Source: Methylophilus glucosoxydans | Lineage (GTDB): Bacteria > Pseudomonadota > Gammaproteobacteria > Burkholderiales > Methylophilaceae | Assembly (NCBI RefSeq): GCF_042676145.1 | Contig: NZ_JBHTJW010000002.1 | Location: forward strand, 1,798,001 to 1,862,000 | Direction of reading: 5' to 3' | Length of the DNA: 64,000 bases | Made by a program: the position numbers and the translations under genes | Shown: in pieces, positions 24,036-32,855 of the stretch | Layout: every line of letters begins with the position of its first letter | Numbering within the stretch: position 1 is the first letter of the stretch | Notes under the pieces: generated by a model | The model's database searches: none | Told to the model about the DNA's origin: nothing | What the model saw: only the letters and a program-made list of their open reading frames with translations

Positions 24036-25640
24036 ATGCCTTTAATTTCTGTTTGCATACCGGCATACCGGCAGTCTGACATTCTGTTGAGAACAGTGCG
24101 TTCAGTACTTTCACAGAAAAATTGCAACTTTGAAGTCGTCATTACAGACGACACAGAAGATACAAGTGTAAAAAACGCACTTGGTGAGTTGTTAGAAGAT
24201 TCTAGACTTCGATATATTAAAAATCCCAGTCGCTTGGGAGCGATCAATAATTGGAATGCTTGCATCAATTATGCTGCAGGTAGTGTTATAAAGATTTTGC
24301 ATCATGACGATTGGTTTGAGGATGAATATAGCTTATTCAAATCCACAGAGCCAATTTTATCTGGTAAATGTCTAGTCGTGTTTACTGCTTGTTTTGCCAG
24401 AAACATTTACGGCAAGAAGCTTTTCTTACATCAAGCCAAAATTTCTGAAATAGAAAAAATTAAGCTTAATCCAGAAAGATTAGTATTCGCAAATTTAATT
24501 GGGCCTCCAAGCGTTGTCGCGTTTTCTAAAATCTTAGATGTCAGATTTAATGCAGGTTATACTTGGCTATCAGATATTGACTTCTATATTCGTTTAATGA
24601 ATACCGCAAAAGGCAACTTTAATTATTTGGAAGCTCCACTAATAAATGTAACTGCAGACTCAATAGAGCAACTCTCAAGAGATTGTGAAAAGAACAAATT
24701 AAGATCATTAAAAGAAAATATTAGTATATTCTCTGAATATAAAGTTAAAAGACCACGAGGAGAAATCCTACGGCATTTTGGACCAATTTCTTATGGGCTC
24801 AGTTTGAAAGAACTATCACTTGCACTAATTTTCTCCTTAAAATCAAATCAAACAATTATTGCAATAAGCATTTTCAATGGGTTCATTAAACAAAAAATAT
24901 ATGGGATTAAAATGAGTTTAGTTAAATACCTTCTTGCCTTAAAAGGTAAAGTCATCTCACTTAAAAGTGAGATGACTGAAAAAAAAAATTCATACTCACA
25001 ATCTGGAGAGGACCTAATTGTCAATTTCTTAATTGAATGGATGGGGTTGAGTGAAGTCAGTTATTTAGATTTAGGAGCGAATGACCCTATTCACCTTAAC
25101 AATACCTATTTTTTTTATAAAAAGGGATATCGAGGGGTTTTAGTAGAGCCTGACTTATTCCTAGCAAATCAGCTAAAAAAAGTACGACCCAATGATGTAT
25201 GTGAAATATCTGCAGTTGGTATAAATGATGACCCTGAAGTTACATTTTATAAAATGAGTTCAAATACTTTAAGTACAACTCAAAGTAGTACTGTTAAATT
25301 ATATGAAAGCAACTCTGACCATAAACTAGCTGACGAGGTAAAAGTAAAGCAAATTCATATTAATGCGCTTCTGAAAAAATACTTTCCGCTCTCCTCCCCG
25401 ACTTTTGTGTCTTTAGATGTAGAAGGAATGGATTTATCTATTATTAAGTCATGGGACTTTAATAAATGGCGCCCGAGTATCTTTTGCATTGAAACTTTGA
25501 CTTACTCCCAAAATAAAACCGCAGAAAAGATCTCAGAAATTTTCGAATTTATGAAACTCAATGGATATATTAAATATGCCGACACTTACATAAATACTAT
25601 TTTCGTGAACAGACAAGATTGGGACAAGAGATCTGGCTAG
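24036..25640 (+). CDS. GT2 glycosyltransferase fused to FkbM methyltransferase
   Basis: A 534-residue two-domain protein. Residues 1 to about 230 are a GT-A family 2 glycosyltransferase: ISVCIPAYRQ, VVITDDTEDTS, and HHDDWFED as the metal-binding acidic motif. A linker (about 240-312) follows. Residues about 318-530 are an FkbM-type methyltransferase: YSQSGEDLIV, YLDLGANDP, GVLVEPD and FVSLDVEGMDL. Both activities would act on one growing glycan. The domain junction carries a 13-bp inverted repeat and an A10 run. Met313 just before the A run could start a separate 222-residue FkbM protein. The fused frame is intact here. Confidence 0.85.
   Translation: MPLISVCIPAYRQSDILLRTVRSVLSQKNCNFEVVITDDTEDTSVKNALGELLEDSRLRYIKNPSRLGAINNWNACINYAAGSVIKILHHDDWFEDEYSLFKSTEPILSGKCLVVFTACFARNIYGKKLFLHQAKISEIEKIKLNPERLVFANLIGPPSVVAFSKILDVRFNAGYTWLSDIDFYIRLMNTAKGNFNYLEAPLINVTADSIEQLSRDCEKNKLRSLKENISIFSEYKVKRPRGEILRHFGPISYGLSLKELSLALIFSLKSNQTIIAISIFNGFIKQKIYGIKMSLVKYLLALKGKVISLKSEMTEKKNSYSQSGEDLIVNFLIEWMGLSEVSYLDLGANDPIHLNNTYFFYKKGYRGVLVEPDLFLANQLKKVRPNDVCEISAVGINDDPEVTFYKMSSNTLSTTQSSTVKLYESNSDHKLADEVKVKQIHINALLKKYFPLSSPTFVSLDVEGMDLSIIKSWDFNKWRPSIFCIETLTYSQNKTAEKISEIFEFMKLNGYIKYADTYINTIFVNRQDWDKRSG
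24950..24988. repeat. 13-bp perfect inverted repeat followed by an A10 tract inside the fusion gene
   Basis: Arms at 24950-24962 and 24965-24977 are exact reverse complements (AGTCATCTCACTT / AAGTGAGATGACT) separated by AA. They are followed one base later by ten consecutive A residues (24979-24988). The structure spans codons at the GT2/FkbM domain boundary. A stem before an A run is not a terminator for the plus strand. A10 is prone to slippage. Confidence 0.85.
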
Positions 25641-25714
25641 AATCCAAATTAGCCAATCAAACTGTCCGAATAACAATTATCTCATCATCATTTTGAAAAA
25701 ATCCATCTTATTAA

Positions 25715-26521
25715 ATGAGAAGATTAATTATAAAAATGCCTTACATGATTAAAGATTTTCTCAAAAAACTATTATTCTCAATCAAACCATTGTCTTATTT
25801 GGCAAGATATTCATACAACAGCTACTTATCCAAAAAGCGAGTTAAAAACCAATTTCATGATTTTTATAAGCTAAGTATGGACGAGCGGTTTGACTTAAAG
25901 TGGAGTAATCGTATTTTGTGTTTAGATGATAATACGAGTAACACAGGGTTCGATCGTCACTATATCTATCATCCGGCTTGGGCAGCACGAGTCCTTGTTA
26001 AAATAACGCCAGAAAAACACATTGATGTATCTTCCACATTAAGTTTTGCAAGTACGATATCAGCATTTATCAACGTAGAGTTTTATGATTTCCGTCCTGC
26101 TAATATTAAGCTGTCAAATCTGGTGTCCAAAGCTGCAGATTTGACTAATTTACCATTTGAAAATGGGACTATAAGTTCACTTTCTTGTATGCATGTTGTC
26201 GAACATGTAGGACTTGGTAGATATGGAGATCCCATAGACCCATATGGGGATATAAAGGCAATTAATGAATTAAAACGCGTTCTTTCATACGATGGCAACC
26301 TCTTATTTGTGGTTCCTGTGGGAAAACCAGTTATCTATTTTAATGCACATAGAGTTTACTCATATGAGCAAATAATTAGCTACTTCAGCGACCTTGAGTT
26401 GGTTGAATTTGCATTAATTCCAGAGAATGAAAACGATGGTGGATTAAACTATCATGCCAACGCTGAAGATGTTGCAATGCAAGAGTACGGATGCGGATGT
26501 TTTTGGTTTAGAAAAAAATGA
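25715..26521 (+). CDS. DUF268 family protein, putative methyltransferase
   Basis: A 268-residue protein. The core (about residues 85-235) contains HIDVSSTLSFAS, VEFYDFRP, DLTNLPFENGTISSLSCMHVVEHVGLGRYGDP and GNLLFVVPVGKP, with INAHRVY-type residues (FNAHRVYS) later. These are hallmarks of DUF268, a family with a SAM-methyltransferase-like fold but without the usual glycine-rich loop. It occurs in many polysaccharide clusters; its reaction is not established. The N-terminus is uncertain: ATGs at 25715, 25736 and 25745 are in frame and none has a good ribosome site. Its end overlaps the next gene by 4 bases. Confidence 0.8.
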   Translation: MRRLIIKMPYMIKDFLKKLLFSIKPLSYLARYSYNSYLSKKRVKNQFHDFYKLSMDERFDLKWSNRILCLDDNTSNTGFDRHYIYHPAWAARVLVKITPEKHIDVSSTLSFASTISAFINVEFYDFRPANIKLSNLVSKAADLTNLPFENGTISSLSCMHVVEHVGLGRYGDPIDPYGDIKAINELKRVLSYDGNLLFVVPVGKPVIYFNAHRVYSYEQIISYFSDLELVEFALIPENENDGGLNYHANAEDVAMQEYGCGCFWFRKK

Positions 26522-27513
26522 AAGATCGTGAGATAAAAACAACTGTAATTTTACCAGTCTACAATGGACTACCTTATCTCAAGAGCTCAATTCAAAGTGT
26601 TTTGACTCAAAGTTTATCTGATTTCGAATTTATTATAATTAATGATGGCTCTAAAGATTCATCCGAGATAGATATAAAACAATTCTCTGATTTAAGAATA
26701 CGATACTTTACTCAAACTAATTGCAGTTTAGCGACTACTTTAAATAGAGCAATTGCCTTGTCCAACTCTGACTATATAGCCAGAATAGATCAAGATGACA
26801 TTATGATGCCAACTAGACTAGACAAGCAATTAAAGTATATGAAACAGCATCCTGAAGTAGCTATGGTTGGAACTTGGTCAAAAATAATAAAAGACAACCA
26901 CCCCACTCTCAGGAATCACACCCATGCTATAAGTGACAAAGCAATAAAGTTAGAATTATTATTCGATAATCCGTTTGTACACTCATCAATAATGATTAGA
27001 AAAAGTGTGTTGGATATGGTTGGGGGATACTGTGAAGATAAATCAAGACAACCACCAGAAGACTATGAGCTATGGTCAAGAATATCTCGTAATTACAAAC
27101 TATCTAATATTCCAGAATATCTAATGGAATATAGAGAAGTGGACACTAGTATGTCGAGGACAGGGGTAAACCCTTTTTTAGAAAATGTAACTAAAATTTC
27201 TTCCGAAAATTTATATTATTGGTTAAAAGATAGCTACTCTTTACAGGAGTGCCTACAACTTTCCTGCCTATATCATGGTTTCAGAAGTCAACAGAAATCA
27301 CCATCTGCGCTTTCCAAGAGAAAAGCAATAAAAATGTACTTACTTGCTGTAGATAAAATTTCTGAAAATATTAAAGAAAATAATACCGAGTTTAATATTA
27401 TTGTTGATAAACAACTTAAGCAAATCAAATCTAGATTTTTATATAGTTACATTCCATCTTTTTTAAAACCACTCTTAAAATCACTGAGAAATAAAGTATT
27501 AGGTAAAGGCTAG
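26518..27513 (+). CDS. GT2 glycosyltransferase
   Basis: A 331-residue family 2 enzyme: TTVILPVYNGLPYLKSSIQS at the N-terminus, then FIIINDGSKDSSE, and the metal-binding ARIDQDD (about residue 93). PFVHSSIMIRKSV and PPEDYELWSRIS are typical of inverting glycan-chain glycosyltransferases, the ED pair probably containing the catalytic base. The C-terminal 100 residues are helical and basic and may contact the membrane. It adds one sugar to the surface glycan; donor and acceptor are unknown. The start overlaps the DUF268 stop (ATGA). Confidence 0.88.
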   Translation: MKDREIKTTVILPVYNGLPYLKSSIQSVLTQSLSDFEFIIINDGSKDSSEIDIKQFSDLRIRYFTQTNCSLATTLNRAIALSNSDYIARIDQDDIMMPTRLDKQLKYMKQHPEVAMVGTWSKIIKDNHPTLRNHTHAISDKAIKLELLFDNPFVHSSIMIRKSVLDMVGGYCEDKSRQPPEDYELWSRISRNYKLSNIPEYLMEYREVDTSMSRTGVNPFLENVTKISSENLYYWLKDSYSLQECLQLSCLYHGFRSQQKSPSALSKRKAIKMYLLAVDKISENIKENNTEFNIIVDKQLKQIKSRFLYSYIPSFLKPLLKSLRNKVLGKG

Positions 27514-27517
27514 CTGA

Positions 27518-28444
27518 ATGAGTACACTATTAATTGGTGGTGGTGGATTTATTGGTAGCAGCTTAATTCCATACTTATTAGAAAGTGGTAGAGAACATAT
27601 TATTGTCGTTGGTCGTAGCAAAACACCAAAATTAACTTTACCTACGACAGTAAAGTATTTATCAGGTGATATATCTAATGAAGTTTTTGCAAGAAAACTA
27701 CTCTCTGATGCTGATGAAGTTATGGATCTTGCCTATTCAACTGTACCTAAAACTAGTTTCGATGATCCTATACACGACGTTTTGGGCAATTTGCCTTCAA
27801 CCGTTAATTTAATAAAACTAGCTTCTGAATATGATTTAAAGAAATTTTTATTGGTTTCTTCTGGAGGTACAGTTTATGGTAACGCAATGTATTTACCCAT
27901 AGATGAAGCACATCTTACTAATCCAGTATCACCATATGGAATTACTAAACTAGCCTCAGAGAAATACGCTTTGATGTATCAGCGTCTTGCAGGCTTACCA
28001 GTAACCATTGTACGTCCCGGAAATCCCTACGGAATCAATCAAATGCCGGGTAAAGGTCAAGGTTTTATTGCAACTGCAATTTTTCAAATTTTGAAAAATG
28101 AACCAGTAAGCATATTTGGTCAGAATGGAACTATTCGAGATTATATTTATATTAACGATCTAGCCAAGGGTATTCTTTGCGCTTTAGAGAATGGTAAATC
28201 TGGAGATATTTTTAACATAGGAACCGGTATTGGTTATAGTAACCGTCAAATAATTAACCATATAATAAAATTAGCGAGCAGTTCTAAATTAAAACTCAAT
28301 ATTCTTCCAGAGAGACCATTTGATGTTGCAGAGAGTGTACTAAGTCCAGCAAAACTCACCTATGTTTCTGGATGGCGACCAGAATTTTCAATTGAAGACG
28401 GATTACATGCCACCTTAAACTGGGCCAGAAAATTTATTAACTAA
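27518..28444 (+). CDS. NAD-dependent sugar-nucleotide epimerase/dehydratase
   Basis: A 308-residue extended short-chain dehydrogenase. The cofactor loop is GGGGFIGSSL (residues 7-16). Catalytic Ser and Tyr-Lys lie in LLVSSGGTVYG and SPYGITKLASE, followed by VRPGNPYGINQ and IRDYIYINDLAKG. The closest functional types are UDP-hexose 4-epimerases and related NDP-sugar enzymes. It is distinct from GalE in the same cluster and so probably acts on a different donor. It starts 4 bases after the preceding glycosyltransferase. Exact substrate cannot be read. Confidence 0.82.
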   Translation: MSTLLIGGGGFIGSSLIPYLLESGREHIIVVGRSKTPKLTLPTTVKYLSGDISNEVFARKLLSDADEVMDLAYSTVPKTSFDDPIHDVLGNLPSTVNLIKLASEYDLKKFLLVSSGGTVYGNAMYLPIDEAHLTNPVSPYGITKLASEKYALMYQRLAGLPVTIVRPGNPYGINQMPGKGQGFIATAIFQILKNEPVSIFGQNGTIRDYIYINDLAKGILCALENGKSGDIFNIGTGIGYSNRQIINHIIKLASSSKLKLNILPERPFDVAESVLSPAKLTYVSGWRPEFSIEDGLHATLNWARKFIN

Positions 28445-28447
28445 ACT

Positions 28448-29728
28448 ATGCGCGTTTTATTTTGTTCAGAATTTTATTATCCCAGTGTTGGTGGCGTACA
28501 AGAAGTGATGCGTCAAGTTGCTGAGAGACTCGTAGAGCTTGGTCATGATGTAACTGTGGCAACCTCTAAATTAGCAAACCGAGCCACTCTGCAACTAAAC
28601 GGTGTAAGCATTAAAGAATTTGATGTAAAAGGAAATTTTGTTTCTGGAATGCTTGGAGAGGTGCTCGATTATCAAACTTATCTAATTACATCTGAATTTG
28701 ATGTAATAATGATAAAAGCTGCCCAACAATGGACTTTTGATGCTACTTGGGAGATCATAGATCGCATTAAAACGCCCAAGGTCTTTATTCCATGTGGATT
28801 TTCTGCTCTGTATAATCCAGAATATGAAGCGTATTTTAAGTTAATGCCTGCAATTTTGAAGCAATTTGACCATTTAATTTTTTATGCAAGTAAATATAGA
28901 GATATAGAGTTTGCAAAAAAAAATGGCATAACAAACTATTCAATTTTACCAAACGGTGCAAGCGAAAAAGAATTTAACTGCCTAAAAGATTTACGCTTTA
29001 GAGAAAGAAATAAAATTAGTGAAAACTCTTTTCTCTATCTAACAGTAGGTAGCTTTACTGGGACTAAAGGCCATTGGGAAGTTGTCAAAGCTTTTGAATC
29101 ACTCGATCTACAACCAAATGAGCATGCTACATTGATTCTTAATGGTAATATCCCTTATACCAGTACACACGATATTTGGCGTAATTTGAAACTGGTCTTT
29201 AATTCAAATGGTCTTTTTATTGGAATTAAACATTTAGTCTATATTTTATTTAAAAAATTAGGGGTTACATTTAAAAAGAAATCCCCTGAAGAAATTGCAA
29301 AAACAATAAATCTTAAACAATCTAATAAAAAAGTAATTATTTCGGATTTTCCTAGAAATGAGTTGATTCAAGCATTTATGAATGCAGATCTGTTCGTATT
29401 TGCGTCAAATATCGAATACTCTCCACTCGTTTTATTCGAATCAGCTGCAGCGGGAACACCATTTCTAACGGTAGATGTTGGAAATTCACTAGAGATTCTT
29501 GAATGGACTGGAGGTGGTTTTGTATGTGAATCATATAAAAATCATCGCAACTTTACTAATGTTGAGATTCAGCACTTAGCAACCTCCATGCGCAACTTAA
29601 TGAACGATAAATCAGCTCTTGATCAAAAAGGACGTCAAGGGAAAATAAAATGGCAAGAAAAGTTTACTTGGGATGTAATTACAAAAAAATACGAAGCAAT
29701 TCTTATGTCCGTTTGTAATAGAAAATAA
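28448..29728 (+). CDS. GT4 family glycosyltransferase
   Basis: A 426-residue GT-B enzyme. The N-terminal domain begins with RVLFCSEFYYPSVGGVQEVM, the acceptor-side glycine loop. The C-terminal domain has TVGSFTGTKGHWEVVKAFE and the donor-binding E-x7-E in EYSPLVLFE near residue 330, followed by SAAAGTPFL. It is a retaining GT4 transferase adding a sugar to the cluster glycan. An inserted segment of about 60 residues (near 225-290) is longer than in typical GT4 proteins. An A9 run lies at 28915-28923. Confidence 0.85.
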   Translation: MRVLFCSEFYYPSVGGVQEVMRQVAERLVELGHDVTVATSKLANRATLQLNGVSIKEFDVKGNFVSGMLGEVLDYQTYLITSEFDVIMIKAAQQWTFDATWEIIDRIKTPKVFIPCGFSALYNPEYEAYFKLMPAILKQFDHLIFYASKYRDIEFAKKNGITNYSILPNGASEKEFNCLKDLRFRERNKISENSFLYLTVGSFTGTKGHWEVVKAFESLDLQPNEHATLILNGNIPYTSTHDIWRNLKLVFNSNGLFIGIKHLVYILFKKLGVTFKKKSPEEIAKTINLKQSNKKVIISDFPRNELIQAFMNADLFVFASNIEYSPLVLFESAAAGTPFLTVDVGNSLEILEWTGGGFVCESYKNHRNFTNVEIQHLATSMRNLMNDKSALDQKGRQGKIKWQEKFTWDVITKKYEAILMSVCNRK

Positions 29729-29771
29729 TTTAAATTATAGTGATTATAGATATTCTTAGATAAAAAACTTT

Positions 29772-30638
29772 ATGGTAGTGGTTAGATTAATAGGCGGACT
29801 CGGTAATCAACTATTTCAGTACGCTGCTGGAAGAGCACTTGCAGAAAATAACTTATCAGAATTGAAACTAGATTTGAGTGGCTATCAAAATTACAATTTG
29901 CATAATGGCTATGAATTAAATCACTTCAAAATCAAAGCAGACATTGCTACTCAAGAAGAAATTAAAGTTTTAACAAAGCCAAGAACGAGATTAGTTAAAT
30001 ACATAATTAAAAAATTAAGATTGCCGAACGGTAAGCATTACTTGGAAAGTAGCTTTGCTTTAAACAGAATTTTTTTTAAGCTCAAATCGCCTGTATATAT
30101 AGATGGTTATTGGCAGTCGCATAAGTATTTCGATTCAATTAGGGGAACTTTAATTAGAGAGTTGACCCCAGTTAATGAACTGTCTGAGATGAGCTCTCAA
30201 ATTAAGAGTCAGATTGAAAAATTAAACGCTGTATCGATACACATACGACGTGGTGATTATATTAGCAATCCTAATACAAATAAAGTACATGGATTTTTAG
30301 GGCTTGAATACTACAAGAAGGCAATAGCACATATTACTAGTTTAGTATCTGAACCTTTTTATTTTGTTTTTTCTGATGATATCGGTTGGGCTAAAGAGAA
30401 TCTTAATTACTTAAATAATGTGATATTCGTTGATCATAATTCTGGCAAAAACTCATATGAAGATATGATATTGATGGCAGCATGTAAACATCATGTAATT
30501 GCAAATAGCTCTTTTAGTTGGTGGGGTGCATGGCTAGGTTCAAATCCTGAAAAAGTCGTTATCGCGCCCTTGAATTGGTTTGCTGACAACTCTAGAGACA
30601 TTAGTGATCTTTGTCCTCCCTCATGGTATTTAATTTAG
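29772..30638 (+). CDS. Alpha-1,2-fucosyltransferase family (GT11)
   Basis: A 288-residue enzyme with the GT11 N-terminal signature VRLIGGLGNQLFQYAAGRAL. The GDP-fucose binding motif HIRRGDY is at residues 157-163. YFVFSDDIGWAKENL and the C-terminal ANSSFSWWGAWLG complete the family pattern. It transfers L-fucose from GDP-L-fucose, the product of Gmd and Fcl encoded at the start of the cluster, so a fucosylated glycan is expected. The alpha-1,2 linkage is the family norm, not proven. A gap of 110 bases follows. Confidence 0.9.
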   Translation: MVVVRLIGGLGNQLFQYAAGRALAENNLSELKLDLSGYQNYNLHNGYELNHFKIKADIATQEEIKVLTKPRTRLVKYIIKKLRLPNGKHYLESSFALNRIFFKLKSPVYIDGYWQSHKYFDSIRGTLIRELTPVNELSEMSSQIKSQIEKLNAVSIHIRRGDYISNPNTNKVHGFLGLEYYKKAIAHITSLVSEPFYFVFSDDIGWAKENLNYLNNVIFVDHNSGKNSYEDMILMAACKHHVIANSSFSWWGAWLGSNPEKVVIAPLNWFADNSRDISDLCPPSWYLI

Positions 30639-30748
30639 CTTTGATCAAGTACTGTTTTAATTATTGGCTTGTCTAAAAAACTCAGTAGAAATGATAAATT
30701 GATTTAATTGTTAATTGTATTTCATAATTATGTTCTCAATCTCAAAGA

Positions 30749-31555
30749 ATGACCGTTGAAACTTTACATCATAAAGACACGCCTACTATTAGCATTGCAA
30801 TGCCGGTATTTAATGCGGGAAAATATTTGAATGACGCTGTAAAATCCATAATCAATCAAACATTTAAGGACTGGGAATTAATTCTGATTGACGATGGCTC
30901 TACCGATAACTCTGTAGAGGTCATTAGAGAAATAAAAGACGATAGAATTATTATCTTGCAGGATGGAAAAAATGAGGGGCTTGCAAAACGATTGAACCAA
31001 GCGATTGATATTGCCAGAGGTGATTATTTTGCTAGAATGGATGGCGATGATATAGCTGTCGAGTGTCGATTAGAAAAACAGATTAAATTTCTTAAGGATA
31101 ACCCTGGTATTGATTTACTATCTACCCGAGCTTATAAAATTAATGAAGAGAACGACATAGTTGGTGAGCTTCCTTTTGATCAAACGCACCGTAAACTCAC
31201 TCGCTATATTTGGCGTAGTATATATATGCCTCACCCTACTTGGCTTGGAAAAACTGAGTGGTTTAGAAGATTTAAATATAAACTGCCAGCCTCCTACTTA
31301 AGCGAAGATCAAGAGCTTTTACTCAGAGCCAGTAAAACTAGTAAATATGCTTGTTTAGATGAGTTTCTGTTGCTCTATAGAGTAAAGACAAACATAGATT
31401 TTAAACGCCAATTACTCACCTACTACAGCATACTGAAATTTCAAACAACTTACTTCATCAAAACAGAACAATATCTCTTGCCCTTAGTTTTAGCAAGCTT
31501 CACAGTCAGATGTATAAAAACAATCAGAGCTCTGGTTTTACAGTCAGTTAAATGA
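30749..31555 (+). CDS. GT2 glycosyltransferase
   Basis: A 268-residue family 2 enzyme: ISIAMPVFNAGKYLNDAVKSI, LILIDDGSTDNSVEVI and the metal-binding FARMDGDD (about residue 94). LSEDQELLLRA carries the likely catalytic base region. The C-terminal 40 residues are hydrophobic and basic and may associate with the membrane. It is related to the enzyme at 26518 but clearly divergent. It ends with a 4-base overlap (ATGA) with the following GT4 gene. Confidence 0.87.
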   Translation: MTVETLHHKDTPTISIAMPVFNAGKYLNDAVKSIINQTFKDWELILIDDGSTDNSVEVIREIKDDRIIILQDGKNEGLAKRLNQAIDIARGDYFARMDGDDIAVECRLEKQIKFLKDNPGIDLLSTRAYKINEENDIVGELPFDQTHRKLTRYIWRSIYMPHPTWLGKTEWFRRFKYKLPASYLSEDQELLLRASKTSKYACLDEFLLLYRVKTNIDFKRQLLTYYSILKFQTTYFIKTEQYLLPLVLASFTVRCIKTIRALVLQSVK

Positions 31556-32679
31556 AAAGAATTTGTATTGTATTAACAGCTGAGTATGCTTTAAAAGCTT
31601 TTCTTAAAGAGCATATAAAACTACTATCCCAACACTACGATGTATATGTTGTTCTTAATACTCAGGATAAAAACCTATTAAAAAACTTAAATCTTAATGC
31701 AAATTTGATCCCGTTAAGGATCGAAAGAGAAATAAACATCATTGCAGATATAAAGGTTTTAGCTAGTTTGTTTTGGTTATTTCTTACAGTACGTTTCGAC
31801 TCAGTCCATTCTATTACACCTAAAGCTGGACTCCTGACGATGTTAGCCGCTTGGCTAGCTAGAATCAAAATACGTATTCACACCTTTCAGGGGGAAGTTT
31901 GGGTTACGAAACGTGGATTAATGAGAAAACTACTCGTATTTCTTGATAAGGTTATAGCCACTATCAGTACGAATGTAATAGTTGTTTCACATTCTGAGAA
32001 TTCCTTTTTAGTAGAAAACAAAATACTCAAAAAAAATCAGGGTATTGTTTTTCACGAAGGCTCTATTTCAGGAGTCAATTTAGAGAAATTCAGGCCTTGT
32101 TCAAAGCTTTTTTTGTCTACTAGACAAAATTTAGGAATATCTGAAGATGATGTAGTTCTTTTGTTTTTAGGAAGGCTAAATAAAGATAAAGGTATATTAG
32201 ATTTAGTTCATGCATTTAAAGGTATAACTAACCATAATGCAAAACTTCTGTTTGTTGGGCCTGATGAACATGATTTAACACCTGCCATAAAAGAAATATT
32301 AAATGACAAACTACATACTTTATTCTTTGTACCTGAAACACTCAATCCAGAAAGATACATGGTAGCAGCTGACATTCTCTGCCTACCAAGCTACAGAGAA
32401 GGATTCCCAACTGTAATCATCGAAGCTGCAGCTTGTGGAGTAACTGCACTTGGCTCTGATATTTATGGCGTGAATGAAGCAATTGTAAATCATAAAACTG
32501 GATTACTTCATGAACCTAGAAATGTTAATGATATAACTTATAAATTAAACTCTTTAATTAACAATCCTGAATTGAGGAAAACTTTGAGCGAGAGTGCTTA
32601 TAAAAGATCAATAGATTCTTTTGATAGCAATCTTTTAACACAGGCATGGCTAGACTTTTATCAAAAGACGATTGGTTAA
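31552..32679 (+). CDS. GT4 family glycosyltransferase
   Basis: A 375-residue GT-B enzyme. The N-terminal part (KRICIVLTAEYALKAFLKEH, DSVHSITPKAGLLTMLAAW, IRIHTFQGEVWVTKRG) resembles PglA/WcaA-like enzymes that act on the lipid-linked first sugar. The C-terminal domain has LLFLGRLNKDKGILDLVHAF and the E-x7-E motif in REGFPTVIIEAAACG. Its position just before the initiating sugar-phosphate transferase supports a role in adding the second sugar. That role is inferred. Confidence 0.87.
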   Translation: MKRICIVLTAEYALKAFLKEHIKLLSQHYDVYVVLNTQDKNLLKNLNLNANLIPLRIEREINIIADIKVLASLFWLFLTVRFDSVHSITPKAGLLTMLAAWLARIKIRIHTFQGEVWVTKRGLMRKLLVFLDKVIATISTNVIVVSHSENSFLVENKILKKNQGIVFHEGSISGVNLEKFRPCSKLFLSTRQNLGISEDDVVLLFLGRLNKDKGILDLVHAFKGITNHNAKLLFVGPDEHDLTPAIKEILNDKLHTLFFVPETLNPERYMVAADILCLPSYREGFPTVIIEAAACGVTALGSDIYGVNEAIVNHKTGLLHEPRNVNDITYKLNSLINNPELRKTLSESAYKRSIDSFDSNLLTQAWLDFYQKTIG

Positions 32680-32855
32680 ATAGAAGAAAGATTTATTTAA
32701 TAACTCTTTAAAAGAGACAATAAGATTAAAATATCATGCAATCAAGTTCTTAATAAAATCCACCTCGTTAAATCTCTCAGAACAAATCGAAAAAGTAATT
32801 ACTTAGCTAAAAGCCTGATATTAGTCCTAAATATCAACCAAGGTAAATCATTATT

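Noticed and set aside
24950..24988. The inverted repeat read as a transcription terminator
   Set aside because: It is followed by A residues, not T, on the coding strand, and it lies inside an intact frame.
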